In this document: positions 1-6,382 of the stretch, piece by piece
Layout: every line of letters begins with the position of its first letter
Numbering within the stretch: the first letter of the stretch is position 1
Assembly: GCA_002292975.1 (NCBI GenBank)
Contig: DBCI01000132.1
Span: 1 to 10,856 of the forward strand
Direction: 5' to 3'
DNA length: 10,856 nt
DNA from: Polynucleobacter sp. UBA962
GTDB taxonomy: Bacteria; Pseudomonadota; Gammaproteobacteria; Burkholderiales; Burkholderiaceae
Made by a program: the position numbers and the translations under genes
The notes under the pieces: generated by a model
The model's input: only the letters and a program-made list of their open reading frames with translations
Database searches by the model: none
Told to the model about the DNA's origin: nothing

Positions 1-1
1 T

Positions 2-694
2 GTTGTCACTACTTTATTAAGTCCCGAGCCTCAGGCAGTACTCTTGCCAAAAGCTCGTTCTACTGGGCAGTGGTTGCAACAGACCTTAATAGAGCCTTTC
101 GCAGATTTTATTAGCCGGTATCGGTGGCAAGCTTTTTTGATCTTAGGACTAATTGCAATTTATCGTATTAGTGATGTGGTAATGGGTATTATGGCTAATC
201 CCTTTTATGTAGACATGGGCTATACCAAGGACGAGGTAGCAGCAGTCACTAAAGTGTTCGGTGTGATCATGACCTTAGTGGGGGCATTCTTGGGCGGGTT
301 GCTAACGATGCGTTTTGGAGTCATGCGGGTCTTGCTTCTAGGAGGCATTTTATCCGCAGCGAGTAATTTACTATTTGCGTGGTTAAGCACGCGCGGCCAC
401 GATCTTAATGGTTTGGTTTGGGTGATCTCGGCAGATAACTTAAGCTCAGGCATTGCCTCGGCAGCGTTTATTGCCTACCTATCGTCCCTCACAAATGTGC
501 AGTACTCTGCAACACAATATGCCTTATTTAGTTCGATGATGTTATTGCTACCAAAATGGTTAGCAGGTTTTTCTGGGGTGTATGTAGATACTTTTGGCTA
601 CGAACATTTTTTTATTGCCACTGCACTGATTGGCATTCCTGTACTGATCTTAATCATGTTAGCAATTCGTATTGAGAAAACAAACTCGTCTTAA
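2..694 (+). CDS. ampG: AmpG-type muropeptide MFS permease, C-terminal part (5' end outside window)
   Basis: The frame is open from base 2, so the gene begins upstream of the window; the TTG at 44 is internal, not a start. The visible 230 residues resemble the C-terminal half of AmpG, the inner-membrane permease that imports anhydro-muropeptides for cell-wall recycling. The early 'TLLSPEPQ' segment matches the AmpG linker between the two halves. About six hydrophobic membrane segments follow, near residues 44-64, 87-106, 109-130, 142-168, 177-196 and 203-224, which is half of a major facilitator fold. A short basic tail ends the protein. The stop codon (692-694) overlaps the stop of the convergent xth gene. 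AmpG is the best family match, though I can only judge it on this half; another AmpG-like MFS transporter is the alternative. Confidence 0.8.
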   Translation, partial: VVTTLLSPEPQAVLLPKARSTGQWLQQTLIEPFADFISRYRWQAFLILGLIAIYRISDVVMGIMANPFYVDMGYTKDEVAAVTKVFGVIMTLVGAFLGGLLTMRFGVMRVLLLGGILSAASNLLFAWLSTRGHDLNGLVWVISADNLSSGIASAAFIAYLSSLTNVQYSATQYALFSSMMLLLPKWLAGFSGVYVDTFGYEHFFIATALIGIPVLILIMLAIRIEKTNSS

Positions 695-1473
695 AGTTTC
701 CAGTTGTACTCAATGATGAGTGGGGCATGATCAGAAAAACGTTGCTCTTTATAAACCCCTGCTTTTCTGGCAGTTTGAGCAAGTTCAGGCGTGGCAATTT
801 GATAGTCAATACGCCAGCCCACATTTTTTGCATAGGCTTGACCACGCTGGCTCCACCAGGTGTAACAGGCATCACTAGTATCCGGCTCTAATTGCCGATA
901 CACATCTACGTAGCCTATTTCTGAAAATAGCTTTGTGAGCCAAGCGCGCTCTTCGGGCAAGAACCCCGAGTTCTTTAGATTGCCTTTCCAGTTCTTTAAA
1001 TCGATTTCGTGATGGGCAATATTGACATCACCACACAGCAGAATTTGGCGCCCACTCTTTTTGAGTTGGATTAGGTGCGGCAAGAAGGCTTCCAAGAAAC
1101 GAAACTTTGCCTCTTGGCGCTCTGGGGAGCTTGAGCCTGAGGGCATATAGACGGAGATTACAGAGAGTTGACCTATCTGAACTTCAACATAGCGACCCTC
1201 CGCATCAAACTCAGGATTACCAAATCCCAATTGCACATGTTTCGCAGTATGGGGCGTAAAGATGCCCGAACCGCTGTACCCTTTTTTCTCGGCATGATGA
1301 AAGTAAGCATGCAGGCCTGGCGGAGAAAGGATTTCAGGGGCAAGATCGGCTTCTTGCGCTTTGAGTTCTTGTACGCAGATAAAATCAGCAGATTGATGGT
1401 TTAGCCACTCCATAAACCCTTTTTTAGCGGCGGAGCGAATTCCATTGAGATTGGCGGAAATGATGCGTAACAT
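691..1473 (-). CDS. xth: Exodeoxyribonuclease III (AP endonuclease)
   Basis: This 260-residue protein belongs to the ExoIII/AP-endonuclease family. These cytoplasmic Mg-dependent enzymes cleave DNA 5' of abasic sites and degrade one strand from 3' ends in base excision repair. The family signatures are all present in order: SANLNGIRSA at the N-terminus (Asn8), VQELK with the metal-binding Glu36, the VYMPSGS segment with Tyr109, GDVNIAH with Asp149 and Asn151, WRIDYQIAT with Asp223, and the C-terminal SDHAPL with the catalytic Asp248-His249 pair. Length is normal and the gene is intact. It starts with ATG at 1473, preceded by an AGG five bases upstream on the minus strand. The start lies only 8 bp from the divergent pyrE start, so its promoter must sit within pyrE; I could not identify it. 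No terminator is visible at its 3' end, which overlaps the permease gene. Confidence 0.93.
   Translation of the reverse strand: MLRIISANLNGIRSAAKKGFMEWLNHQSADFICVQELKAQEADLAPEILSPPGLHAYFHHAEKKGYSGSGIFTPHTAKHVQLGFGNPEFDAEGRYVEVQIGQLSVISVYMPSGSSSPERQEAKFRFLEAFLPHLIQLKKSGRQILLCGDVNIAHHEIDLKNWKGNLKNSGFLPEERAWLTKLFSEIGYVDVYRQLEPDTSDACYTWWSQRGQAYAKNVGWRIDYQIATPELAQTARKAGVYKEQRFSDHAPLIIEYNWKL
1445..1473 (+). promoter_or_regulatory. Candidate sigma-70 promoter for pyrE, inside the 5' end of xth
   Basis: TTGAGA at 1445-1450 matches the -35 consensus at five of six positions. It is followed after exactly 17 bp by TAACAT at 1468-1473, four of six to the -10 consensus. It lies in the first codons of the opposing xth gene, as expected where only 8 bp separates the starts. 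Transcription from it would begin near 1480, leaving only one to three bases before the pyrE ATG, so the mRNA would be almost leaderless. The placement is inferred from motifs alone. Confidence 0.3.
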
Positions 1474-1481
1474 AAAGGCCT
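1474..1481. promoter_or_regulatory. Shared palindromic Shine-Dalgarno spacer between xth and pyrE
   Basis: The entire gap between the divergent start codons is AAAGGCCT. Its palindromic core AGGCCT (1476-1481) gives an AGG three bases before the pyrE ATG on the plus strand and another five bases before the xth ATG on the minus strand. Both matches to the anti-Shine-Dalgarno are short, so their strength is uncertain. Confidence 0.45.
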
Positions 1482-2153
1482 ATGAATTTAAATCCTGAGC
1501 AAGAGCAGTTTGACTTTATCCGTTTTGCACTGGAAGCAAAGGTTTTGTCATTTGGAGAGTTTAAAACGAAGGCGGGGCGGCTATCGCCTTATTTCTTTAA
1601 TGCGGGACTTTTTTATGATGGTGCACGCCTCGGGCGTTTGGGAGAGTTCTATGCTCGCGCCCTGATTCAGTCAGAAGTTCGTTTTGATATGTTGTATGGT
1701 CCTGCTTATAAAGGCATTACTTTGGCAGCCAGCACTGCCATTGCTTTGGCCCAGTTAAATCGTAATACAACATTTGCGTATAACCGCAAGGAAGCCAAAG
1801 ATCATGGCGAAGGTGGCAACATTGTTGGCGCACCCATAACGGGACGGGTAGTCATTATTGATGACGTCATCTCGGCAGGAACCTCGGTTCGCGAGTCGGT
1901 TGAACAGATAAAGGCGGCCGGAGCAGAGCCCTGCGCAGTATTAATAGCACTTGATCGCATGGAGAAATCTGGTGACGCTGATAATGTGGGTGCATATTCT
2001 GCGGTTCAAAGTGTTCATCAAGAATTTAGCTTGCCCGTGATTGCGATTGCAAACCTAAATAATGTGATGGCCTACTTACAACAATCAAAAGATGCTGATC
2101 TTCAGCGATATTTACCAGCTGTGCAAACTTACCGAAGCCGCTATGGGGTTTAG
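1482..2153 (+). CDS. pyrE: Orotate phosphoribosyltransferase
   Basis: PyrE transfers the phosphoribosyl group of PRPP to orotate to give OMP, the fifth step of de novo pyrimidine synthesis in the cytoplasm. The 223-residue protein shows the family hallmarks: 'FGEFKTKAGRLSPYFFNAG' near residues 24-42 (orotate/PRPP contacts), the flexible catalytic loop 'RKEAKDHGEGG' at residues 102-112, and the PRPP-binding motif 'VVIIDDVISAGTS' at about 123-135. Length is typical. The ATG at 1482 is the only reasonable start, since the conserved N-terminal block follows closely. The gene stands alone on its strand between divergent xth and convergent dapF, whose stop codons lie 13 bp apart. I see no stem-loop with a T-tract in that gap. 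No upstream pyrimidine attenuator fits in the 8-bp leader space. Confidence 0.95.
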   Translation: MNLNPEQEQFDFIRFALEAKVLSFGEFKTKAGRLSPYFFNAGLFYDGARLGRLGEFYARALIQSEVRFDMLYGPAYKGITLAASTAIALAQLNRNTTFAYNRKEAKDHGEGGNIVGAPITGRVVIIDDVISAGTSVRESVEQIKAAGAEPCAVLIALDRMEKSGDADNVGAYSAVQSVHQEFSLPVIAIANLNNVMAYLQQSKDADLQRYLPAVQTYRSRYGV

Positions 2154-2166
2154 CTCAACGATATTT

Positions 2167-3057
2167 TTAGAGAGCCTCCAGATCAATCTCGCCATGAAAG
2201 ACAGTTTGCGTAGGACCGCTCATCATGACAGACGGTATAACTTGAGAACCAAAGCCATCCCAAGTAATCTGTAGTTCTCCACCACGCGTATGAACGCGCA
2301 CTGGAGAGTCGAGTAGACCACGCTGAATCCCTGAGACAGCAGCCGCACAGGCACCGGTGCCACAGGATAAGGTTTCGCCGGCACCGCGTTCATAGACGCG
2401 TAATTTAATTTCGTGGCGATTAATAATTTGCATAAATCCTGCATTAACGCGCTTTGGAAATGCGGGATGTGACTCAATCAATGGCCCATCGATTTGCACG
2501 GGAGCACTCTCAAGATCCTCAACAATTTGTACCGCATGAGGATTGCCCATGGATATCACAGCAATCCAATCGGCATGAGCCCCGCTATTGTGAGAAAGGC
2601 TTAGTGCATATAAGGTCTCATGCATTTCTTGCTTGCTGCTAAGTCCTGAGGGATTAAACGGGATCAGGGTAGGATTAAAAATTGGTGGACCCATGTCAAC
2701 CTCAACCCGATGTTCATCAAGGCGTTTCAGGGTCAGAACGGTATGTGCTACCTCCACCCGAATCTCACTTTTCGTGCTTAGCCCCTGATCGTGCACAAAG
2801 CGTACAAAGCAACGCGAGCCGTTACCGCATTGCTCTACTTCACCGCCATCCGCATTAAAAATACGGTACTTAAAGTCCGCTTTAGGCCCGCTACTTTTCT
2901 CAACTAGCAAAATTTGATCAGCACCAATCCCGAGTTGGCGATGAGCAAGTTTGCGCCATAGCGACGGATCAATCTGACTTAGGTTCTGTGTCGTACCATC
3001 AATCACGATGAAGTCATTGCCAGCACCGTGCATTTTGGTAAAGCGTAGTTTACGCAT
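2167..3057 (-). CDS. dapF: Diaminopimelate epimerase
   Basis: DapF interconverts LL- and meso-diaminopimelate in the cytoplasm, supplying meso-DAP for peptidoglycan and for lysine synthesis. The 296-residue sequence begins with the diagnostic '[15 protein letters not shown]' block (residues 6-20). It carries both catalytic cysteines of this PLP-independent epimerase: Cys77 in 'EQCGNGSRC' and Cys232 in '[13 protein letters not shown]'. The substrate-contact segment 'GNPHAV' is at 171-176. The protein is intact and of normal length. The gene lies 23 bp downstream of the lpxL gene on the same strand and is probably the last gene of a lipid A acyltransferase-dapF operon, which would tie outer-membrane and murein precursors together. 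The ATG at 3057 lacks a strong Shine-Dalgarno, but the conserved N-terminus starts immediately, so the start is secure. Confidence 0.96.
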   Translation of the reverse strand: MRKLRFTKMHGAGNDFIVIDGTTQNLSQIDPSLWRKLAHRQLGIGADQILLVEKSSGPKADFKYRIFNADGGEVEQCGNGSRCFVRFVHDQGLSTKSEIRVEVAHTVLTLKRLDEHRVEVDMGPPIFNPTLIPFNPSGLSSKQEMHETLYALSLSHNSGAHADWIAVISMGNPHAVQIVEDLESAPVQIDGPLIESHPAFPKRVNAGFMQIINRHEIKLRVYERGAGETLSCGTGACAAAVSGIQRGLLDSPVRVHTRGGELQITWDGFGSQVIPSVMMSGPTQTVFHGEIDLEAL

Positions 3058-3080
3058 AGCGAGATCGTTGTAATGAAAGT

Positions 3081-3983
3081 CTAATCATACAAGTTTGCTT
3101 CACCGGGCGGCCGATATTTAAAGCGTTTATGCACCCAGTAGTATTCGGCCGGTCGTAGACGAATCTCATCCTCAAAGTAGCGATTAAGACGTGCGGTGTC
3201 AGCCACAGGATCATCGCTTGGAAAGTGCTCAAGAGCACGCTGAATGCGGCAGATGTACTTACTGCGGTCAGCATTTAAGGTCGTGATCATCAGGCAGACC
3301 TCCGCATTGCAGGCCTTGGCTAAGCGTGAGATTGCCGTAATGGTATTGGTCTGAATCCCAAAGAAAGGAACAAATACAGAGTCTTTAGGGCCTAGGTCAA
3401 TATCGGGAGCAATCACTACAAAATTACCTTTACGAATCTCACGAATTAAGTCAAATAAACGGTTTTGCCGATTAATCGATTTTGCTCCGAAGCGATTGCG
3501 CCACTCGATGATTTTTTGATTGAAGAATGGGTTCTTCATGTTTTGATAAAGACCTGCCCCGGCTTGCCAACCATTTTGTTGAGCCATAGCAGATAAGGCC
3601 ATGAAGCCAGACTCAAAACCTACAAAATGAGGAATCACTAAAATACGAGCTTTGTTATCCCCTAGTGGAATATCGGCCTGTAAATCAACCAATGAAAAAA
3701 TTTGCTCAGCGGAGCCAAGCCAAACACGACTGCGTTCTAAGACACTTCTGCCAAACAGGCGCCAGTGTTCAGTAGCCAACCGCTTAATTTCTTGTTCACT
3801 TAATTCTGGAAAGCAGAGGCTAAGATTTTTTAGGACTACCCGCTTACGTTGATGCGGTAAGCATCCAAATAAAGAACCTAATCCATAACCAATTTGTACG
3901 GTCCAGGAGTATGGAAAAAAAGCAAACAGCCTCAGGATGCTTAGAGCAATGTAATTAAAAAAGGTGTGCAACCAGTTCATCAT
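3081..3983 (-). CDS. lpxL: LpxL/HtrB-family lipid A (Kdo2-lipid IVA) acyltransferase
   Basis: LpxL-family enzymes sit on the cytoplasmic face of the inner membrane and add a secondary acyl chain from acyl-ACP to Kdo2-lipid IVA during lipid A synthesis. The 300-residue protein has one hydrophobic N-terminal anchor (about residues 8-35) and then '[13 protein letters not shown]' near 53-65, which is characteristic of LpxL. The catalytic HX4E motif is 'HFVGFE' (His119, Glu124), and '[16 protein letters not shown]' follows further on. Translation probably starts at the ATG at 3983; a second ATG follows directly and could also be used. Its start lies 5 bp after the stop of a paralogous acyltransferase gene, so the two are almost certainly co-transcribed. 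Which acyl chain and which position it modifies cannot be read from the sequence. Confidence 0.88.
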   Translation of the reverse strand: MMNWLHTFFNYIALSILRLFAFFPYSWTVQIGYGLGSLFGCLPHQRKRVVLKNLSLCFPELSEQEIKRLATEHWRLFGRSVLERSRVWLGSAEQIFSLVDLQADIPLGDNKARILVIPHFVGFESGFMALSAMAQQNGWQAGAGLYQNMKNPFFNQKIIEWRNRFGAKSINRQNRLFDLIREIRKGNFVVIAPDIDLGPKDSVFVPFFGIQTNTITAISRLAKACNAEVCLMITTLNADRSKYICRIQRALEHFPSDDPVADTARLNRYFEDEIRLRPAEYYWVHKRFKYRPPGEANLYD

Positions 3984-3988
3984 ACAAA

Positions 3989-4849
3989 TTAGTCTTCTGG
4001 GGGTAGCAGGGCGCCTTCGGGGTGTTTGTAGCGGTTATACGACCAAATAAATTGCAAAGGAGCTTCCAAAACAACTGTTTCAATCGCTTGATTCATTTGC
4101 AAGGCGGCGGTGTTCGCATCATCTGAGAAGGGCTCTAACAGGCGCGCCTTAATGAGCCAACCTTGACCGATGGATTTGCGGATTGCAGAAAATAAGATGA
4201 CTGGGGTTTGATTACGATTAGCAAGTCGCGCAGGTAATGGTGTGGTGTAGGCATATCGACCAAAGAACTTTACCCACACACCATCACCCCCGCTCGGCAC
4301 CTGATCGGGAAGAATGCCGACAGCCTCGCCCTCTTGTAGCGCTTTGACCATTTTGCGCACGCCATTTAGATTGGTTGGTACAAAGTGCATATTAGGATAA
4401 GCGCGCTGCTCCTCAATCACGTCATTGAGCCACTCTTGACGTGCTGGGCGATACAAAATCGTAGCAGGAAAATGTTTGGCAAGGATGCGTGGAATGATCT
4501 CAAAGCCACCAAAGTGAGGGGTCAGCATGACTAGACCCTTTCCCTTGGCAATTGCATGCTCAACAAGTTCCCAGTTTTGTATCTCAGCGCGTATCAATGC
4601 CTTCTGAGGGTTATGCCAAATCCAAAGGCTATCCGTAAACAATATGCCTGAGGCTGCAGCAGCTCGCAAGGGGCGTGCTGCGATACCATTTAAAGCCATA
4701 GCATGACTATAGTTATCCCGAAAAAGACCTCGAAAATGGCTAGAGCCCAAATAGGCTAAGATCCCGCCAAGACTACCCAGTAGTTGGGTTAGTCCAAGAG
4801 GGAGGCTAGCAAGCCCTTTTAGGAGTAGGCGTAAGACGGTGTTTTGCAC
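3989..4849 (-). CDS. LpxL/HtrB-family lysophospholipid (lipid A) acyltransferase, second paralogue
   Basis: This 286-residue protein is a second member of the lipid A secondary acyltransferase family and the promoter-proximal gene of the cluster. It has a hydrophobic N-terminus (about residues 4-34). The catalytic motif is 'HFGGFE' (His112, Glu117), and 'LPDQVPSGGDGVWVKFFG' is the acceptor/acyl-binding block. The sequence is clearly diverged from its downstream neighbour, so the pair is not a recent duplication. It probably adds the other secondary acyl chain of lipid A. The start is GTG at 4849: an in-frame TAG lies two codons upstream, and the next ATG is codon 51, inside the fold. There is no properly spaced Shine-Dalgarno; the only purine-rich sequence, AGCAGG, abuts and overlaps the GTG. 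The exact lpx subfamily is left open. Confidence 0.84.
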   Translation of the reverse strand: MQNTVLRLLLKGLASLPLGLTQLLGSLGGILAYLGSSHFRGLFRDNYSHAMALNGIAARPLRAAAASGILFTDSLWIWHNPQKALIRAEIQNWELVEHAIAKGKGLVMLTPHFGGFEIIPRILAKHFPATILYRPARQEWLNDVIEEQRAYPNMHFVPTNLNGVRKMVKALQEGEAVGILPDQVPSGGDGVWVKFFGRYAYTTPLPARLANRNQTPVILFSAIRKSIGQGWLIKARLLEPFSDDANTAALQMNQAIETVVLEAPLQFIWSYNRYKHPEGALLPPED

Positions 4850-4855
4850 CTGCTA

Positions 4856-4861
4856 ATGATA
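4856..4861 (-). promoter_or_regulatory. Candidate -10 box for the acyltransferase-dapF operon
   Basis: On the minus strand TATCAT (4861 down to 4856) matches the -10 consensus at five of six positions. No good -35 lies 16-18 bp upstream. A start about seven bases downstream would fall at or next to the GTG start codon at 4849, which would make the mRNA leaderless. This agrees with the missing Shine-Dalgarno but rests on one short motif. Confidence 0.25.
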
Positions 4862-4901
4862 TTCAATTGGCTCACATAACCACTTTTTTGTTGGATTCGG
4901 A

Positions 4902-4907
4902 TAAAAT
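4902..4907 (+). promoter_or_regulatory. Candidate -10 box for metK
   Basis: TAAAAT at 4902-4907 in the divergent intergenic region matches the -10 consensus at five of six positions. The sequence 17 bp upstream (4879-4884) does not resemble TTGACA, so the promoter is weak by motif or depends on an activator. Transcription would begin near 4914 and leave a leader of about 110 nt before metK. Confidence 0.35.
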
Positions 4908-4913
4908 AGACTT

Positions 4914-5024
4914 ATTCGCCGAGTTAAAGACAACTTGCGGGGCGAATTAAAAAAATCTGCTAAATCGTCGCCGTTGTATTCCCCGGCACGTGAAGTTGTC
5001 AGTGCCCTTGAAATGGAGAATAAA
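4914..5024 (+). promoter_or_regulatory. Putative structured 5' leader of metK (unassigned)
   Basis: Several complementary segments are packed into this leader. GACAACTT (4929-4936) is a perfect 8-bp complement of AAGTTGTC (4993-5000). CGGGG (4938-4942) pairs with CCCCG (4981-4985), and GGCGA (4941-4945) pairs with TCGCC (4968-4972). GGCAC (4985-4989) pairs with GTGCC (5002-5006), and that hairpin's loop contains the AAGTTGTC element. The second and third pairings compete, and the first and fourth can coexist only as a pseudoknot. The last helix ends nine bases before the Shine-Dalgarno GGAG (5015-5018). The layout suggests translational or antisense-like control, but it matches no SAM riboswitch class that I recognise, and chance pairing in a 110-nt leader is possible. 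Confidence 0.35.
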
Positions 5025-6191
5025 ATGGCAAACGATTATTTCTTTACCTCAGAGTCGGTTTCTGAAGGTCACCCCGATAAAGTATCAGACCAAATATCGG
5101 ATGCAATTCTTGATGCGATCTTGACCCAAGACCCTAAAGCACGCGTTGCGGCAGAGACACTTTGCAATACTGGATTGGTAGTCTTGGCCGGTGAAATTAC
5201 AACCCATGCAAATGTTGACTATATCCAGGTAGCACGTAACACCTTGCGAGAGATTGGCTATGACAATACCGATTACGGTATTGACTACAAAGGCTGCGCC
5301 GTATTGGTGGCTTATGACAAACAAAGCCCTGACATTGCTCAGGGTGTGGATAAAGCCCACGACGATGGCTTGGATCAAGGGGCTGGCGATCAAGGGTTAA
5401 TGTTTGGTTACGCTTGTGATGAGACCCCCGAATTAATGCCTCTTCCTATTTATCTATCGCATCGTTTAGTAGAGCGGCAATCGCAATTACGGCGTGATGG
5501 TCGTTTAAATTGGTTGCGCCCTGATGCTAAGTCGCAGGTAACCTTGCGCTACGTCAATGGCAAGCCCGATTCGATTGATACCGTGGTTCTTTCCACTCAG
5601 CACTCTGCTGATATTCCTTTAGAGCAATTACGCGAGTCTGTGATTGAAGAAATCATTAAACCAGTATTGCCAAAGAACTTGATTAAGGGCGATATCAAAT
5701 ACTTGGTAAATCCCACGGGTCGCTTTGTCATTGGTGGTCCACAGGGCGATTGCGGCTTAACCGGGCGCAAAATTATTGTAGATACCTATGGTGGTGCCGC
5801 ACCCCATGGCGGTGGCGCTTTCTCGGGCAAGGACCCTTCAAAGGTGGACCGCTCGGCAGCCTATGCAGGTCGTTATGTTGCCAAGAATGTGGTGGCCGCA
5901 GGGCTTGCTAGTAAGTGCTTAATCCAGATCTCGTACGCAATTGGTGTGGCGCGCCCCACTTCGGTGATGGTGAGCACCTTTGGCACAGGGAAGATTCCGG
6001 ACGAGCAAATTGCTAAATTGGTAGCAGAGCACTTTGATCTTCGGCCTAAGGGTATTGTCAAGATGCTAGATTTATTGCGACCAATCTATAAAAAGACAGC
6101 TGCTTATGGCCATTTTGGGCGTGAGGAGCCTGAATTTACCTGGGAACGCAAAGATAAGGCTGCGGCACTTAAGGCGGCGGCAGGCATCTAG
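5025..6191 (+). CDS. metK: S-adenosylmethionine synthetase (methionine adenosyltransferase)
   Basis: MetK makes S-adenosylmethionine from methionine and ATP, releasing phosphate and pyrophosphate; it is a cytoplasmic tetramer. The 388-residue protein carries the expected motifs: '[10 protein letters not shown]' at residues 10-19, 'KGCAVLV' with the conserved cysteine (Cys91), the signature 'GAGDQG' at 119-124, and the glycine-rich '[19 protein letters not shown]' phosphate-binding block. I place the start at the ATG at 5025 rather than an upstream in-frame TTG at 4935. A GGAG lies at 5015-5018 six bases before this ATG, '[19 protein letters not shown]' is the normal family N-terminus, and the 30-residue extension looks like translated leader. 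The gene precedes ahcY and metF, giving an activated-methyl-cycle cluster. No terminator follows it, so some read-through into the ahcY leader is possible. Confidence 0.96.
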   Translation: MANDYFFTSESVSEGHPDKVSDQISDAILDAILTQDPKARVAAETLCNTGLVVLAGEITTHANVDYIQVARNTLREIGYDNTDYGIDYKGCAVLVAYDKQSPDIAQGVDKAHDDGLDQGAGDQGLMFGYACDETPELMPLPIYLSHRLVERQSQLRRDGRLNWLRPDAKSQVTLRYVNGKPDSIDTVVLSTQHSADIPLEQLRESVIEEIIKPVLPKNLIKGDIKYLVNPTGRFVIGGPQGDCGLTGRKIIVDTYGGAAPHGGGAFSGKDPSKVDRSAAYAGRYVAKNVVAAGLASKCLIQISYAIGVARPTSVMVSTFGTGKIPDEQIAKLVAEHFDLRPKGIVKMLDLLRPIYKKTAAYGHFGREEPEFTWERKDKAAALKAAAGI

Positions 6192-6204
6192 CCGAAAACT
6201 TGTT

Positions 6205-6210
6205 TACAAT
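6205..6210 (+). promoter_or_regulatory. Candidate -10 box of the ahcY promoter
   Basis: TACAAT at 6205-6210 matches the -10 consensus at five of six positions. A start near 6217 would lie about five bases before the first paired base of the SAH aptamer, which is where a riboswitch transcript would be expected to begin. No convincing -35 is seen at 6181-6188, over the end of metK. Confidence 0.5.
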
Positions 6211-6221
6211 TTAGGTATTCT

Positions 6222-6309
6222 TCCAAGGAGCGTTGCAAGGGGCCATGATTTATATGCGCCTCCCAGGCTTGGAGGGGAGTTACTTGGTAACTTCATTGCA
6301 ACTGCGCTC
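6222..6309 (+). promoter_or_regulatory. SAH riboswitch aptamer upstream of ahcY
   Basis: The S-adenosylhomocysteine riboswitch is an 'on' switch found upstream of ahcY in beta- and gammaproteobacteria and others. Here CCAAG (6223-6227) pairs with CTTGG (6268-6272). The 5' conserved segment GGAGCGTTGCAA (6227-6238) and the 'CCCAGGC' segment (6262-6268) closely follow the remembered Ralstonia aptamer. The 3' strand AACTGCGCTC (6300-6309) pairs through CGCTC (6305-6309) with GAGCG (6228-6232), giving the characteristic pseudoknot. A hairpin joins 6239-6246 to 6254-6262. The variable region holds an extra hairpin (GTTAC 6279-6283 with GTAAC 6287-6291). Position, order of elements and downstream gene all agree. 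Confidence 0.9.
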
Positions 6310-6344
6310 GCTAACCCTATTGTCAATTGGTTAGCGAGTTTCTT
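6307..6344 (+). terminator. Intrinsic terminator of the SAH riboswitch expression platform
   Basis: CTCGCTAACC (6307-6316) pairs perfectly over ten bases with GGTTAGCGAG (6329-6338), with a 12-nt loop, and is followed at once by TTTCTT (6339-6344). The first three stem bases (6307-6309) are also the last three bases of the aptamer's 3' strand. The folded SAH-bound aptamer and the complete terminator stem are therefore mutually exclusive. Binding would strip the base of the stem next to the T-tract and allow read-through into ahcY, as expected for a switch that SAH turns on. Confidence 0.8.
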
Positions 6345-6382
6345 GAACTTGCTCCGCTTGACGATTCTTAGCTGGAGCTTGT

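Noticed and set aside
44..694. The permease read as a complete 216-residue gene starting at TTG 44
   Set aside because: The frame is open to the window edge and residues before 44 match the AmpG linker, so it is a truncated larger gene.
708..721. Small hairpin (ACTCA, four-base loop, TGAGT) near the end of xth
   Set aside because: Only five AT-rich base pairs inside coding sequence with no T-tract; too weak to call a terminator.
2154..2166. Possible terminator between convergent pyrE and dapF
   Set aside because: The 13-bp gap has no stem longer than four base pairs and no T-tract following a stem.
4935..5024. A 30-residue in-frame N-terminal extension of metK starting at TTG 4935
   Set aside because: The ATG at 5025 has a well-spaced GGAG and begins with the normal MetK N-terminus; the extension has no ribosome-binding site and covers the structured leader.
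6233..6301. Two TTGCAA palindromes (6233-6238 and 6296-6301) that could extend the aptamer pairing with a three-base bulge
   Set aside because: The first copy belongs to the conserved aptamer core, and the second is probably the variable junction; the alternative duplex is possible but not needed.
6245..6334. A short upstream reading frame (ATG 6245 to TAG 6334) in the ahcY leader, with AGGGG just before the ATG
   Set aside because: It lies wholly over the SAH aptamer and terminator, whose structure explains the sequence, and the peptide shows no recognisable feature. A leader peptide cannot be excluded without ribosome profiling.
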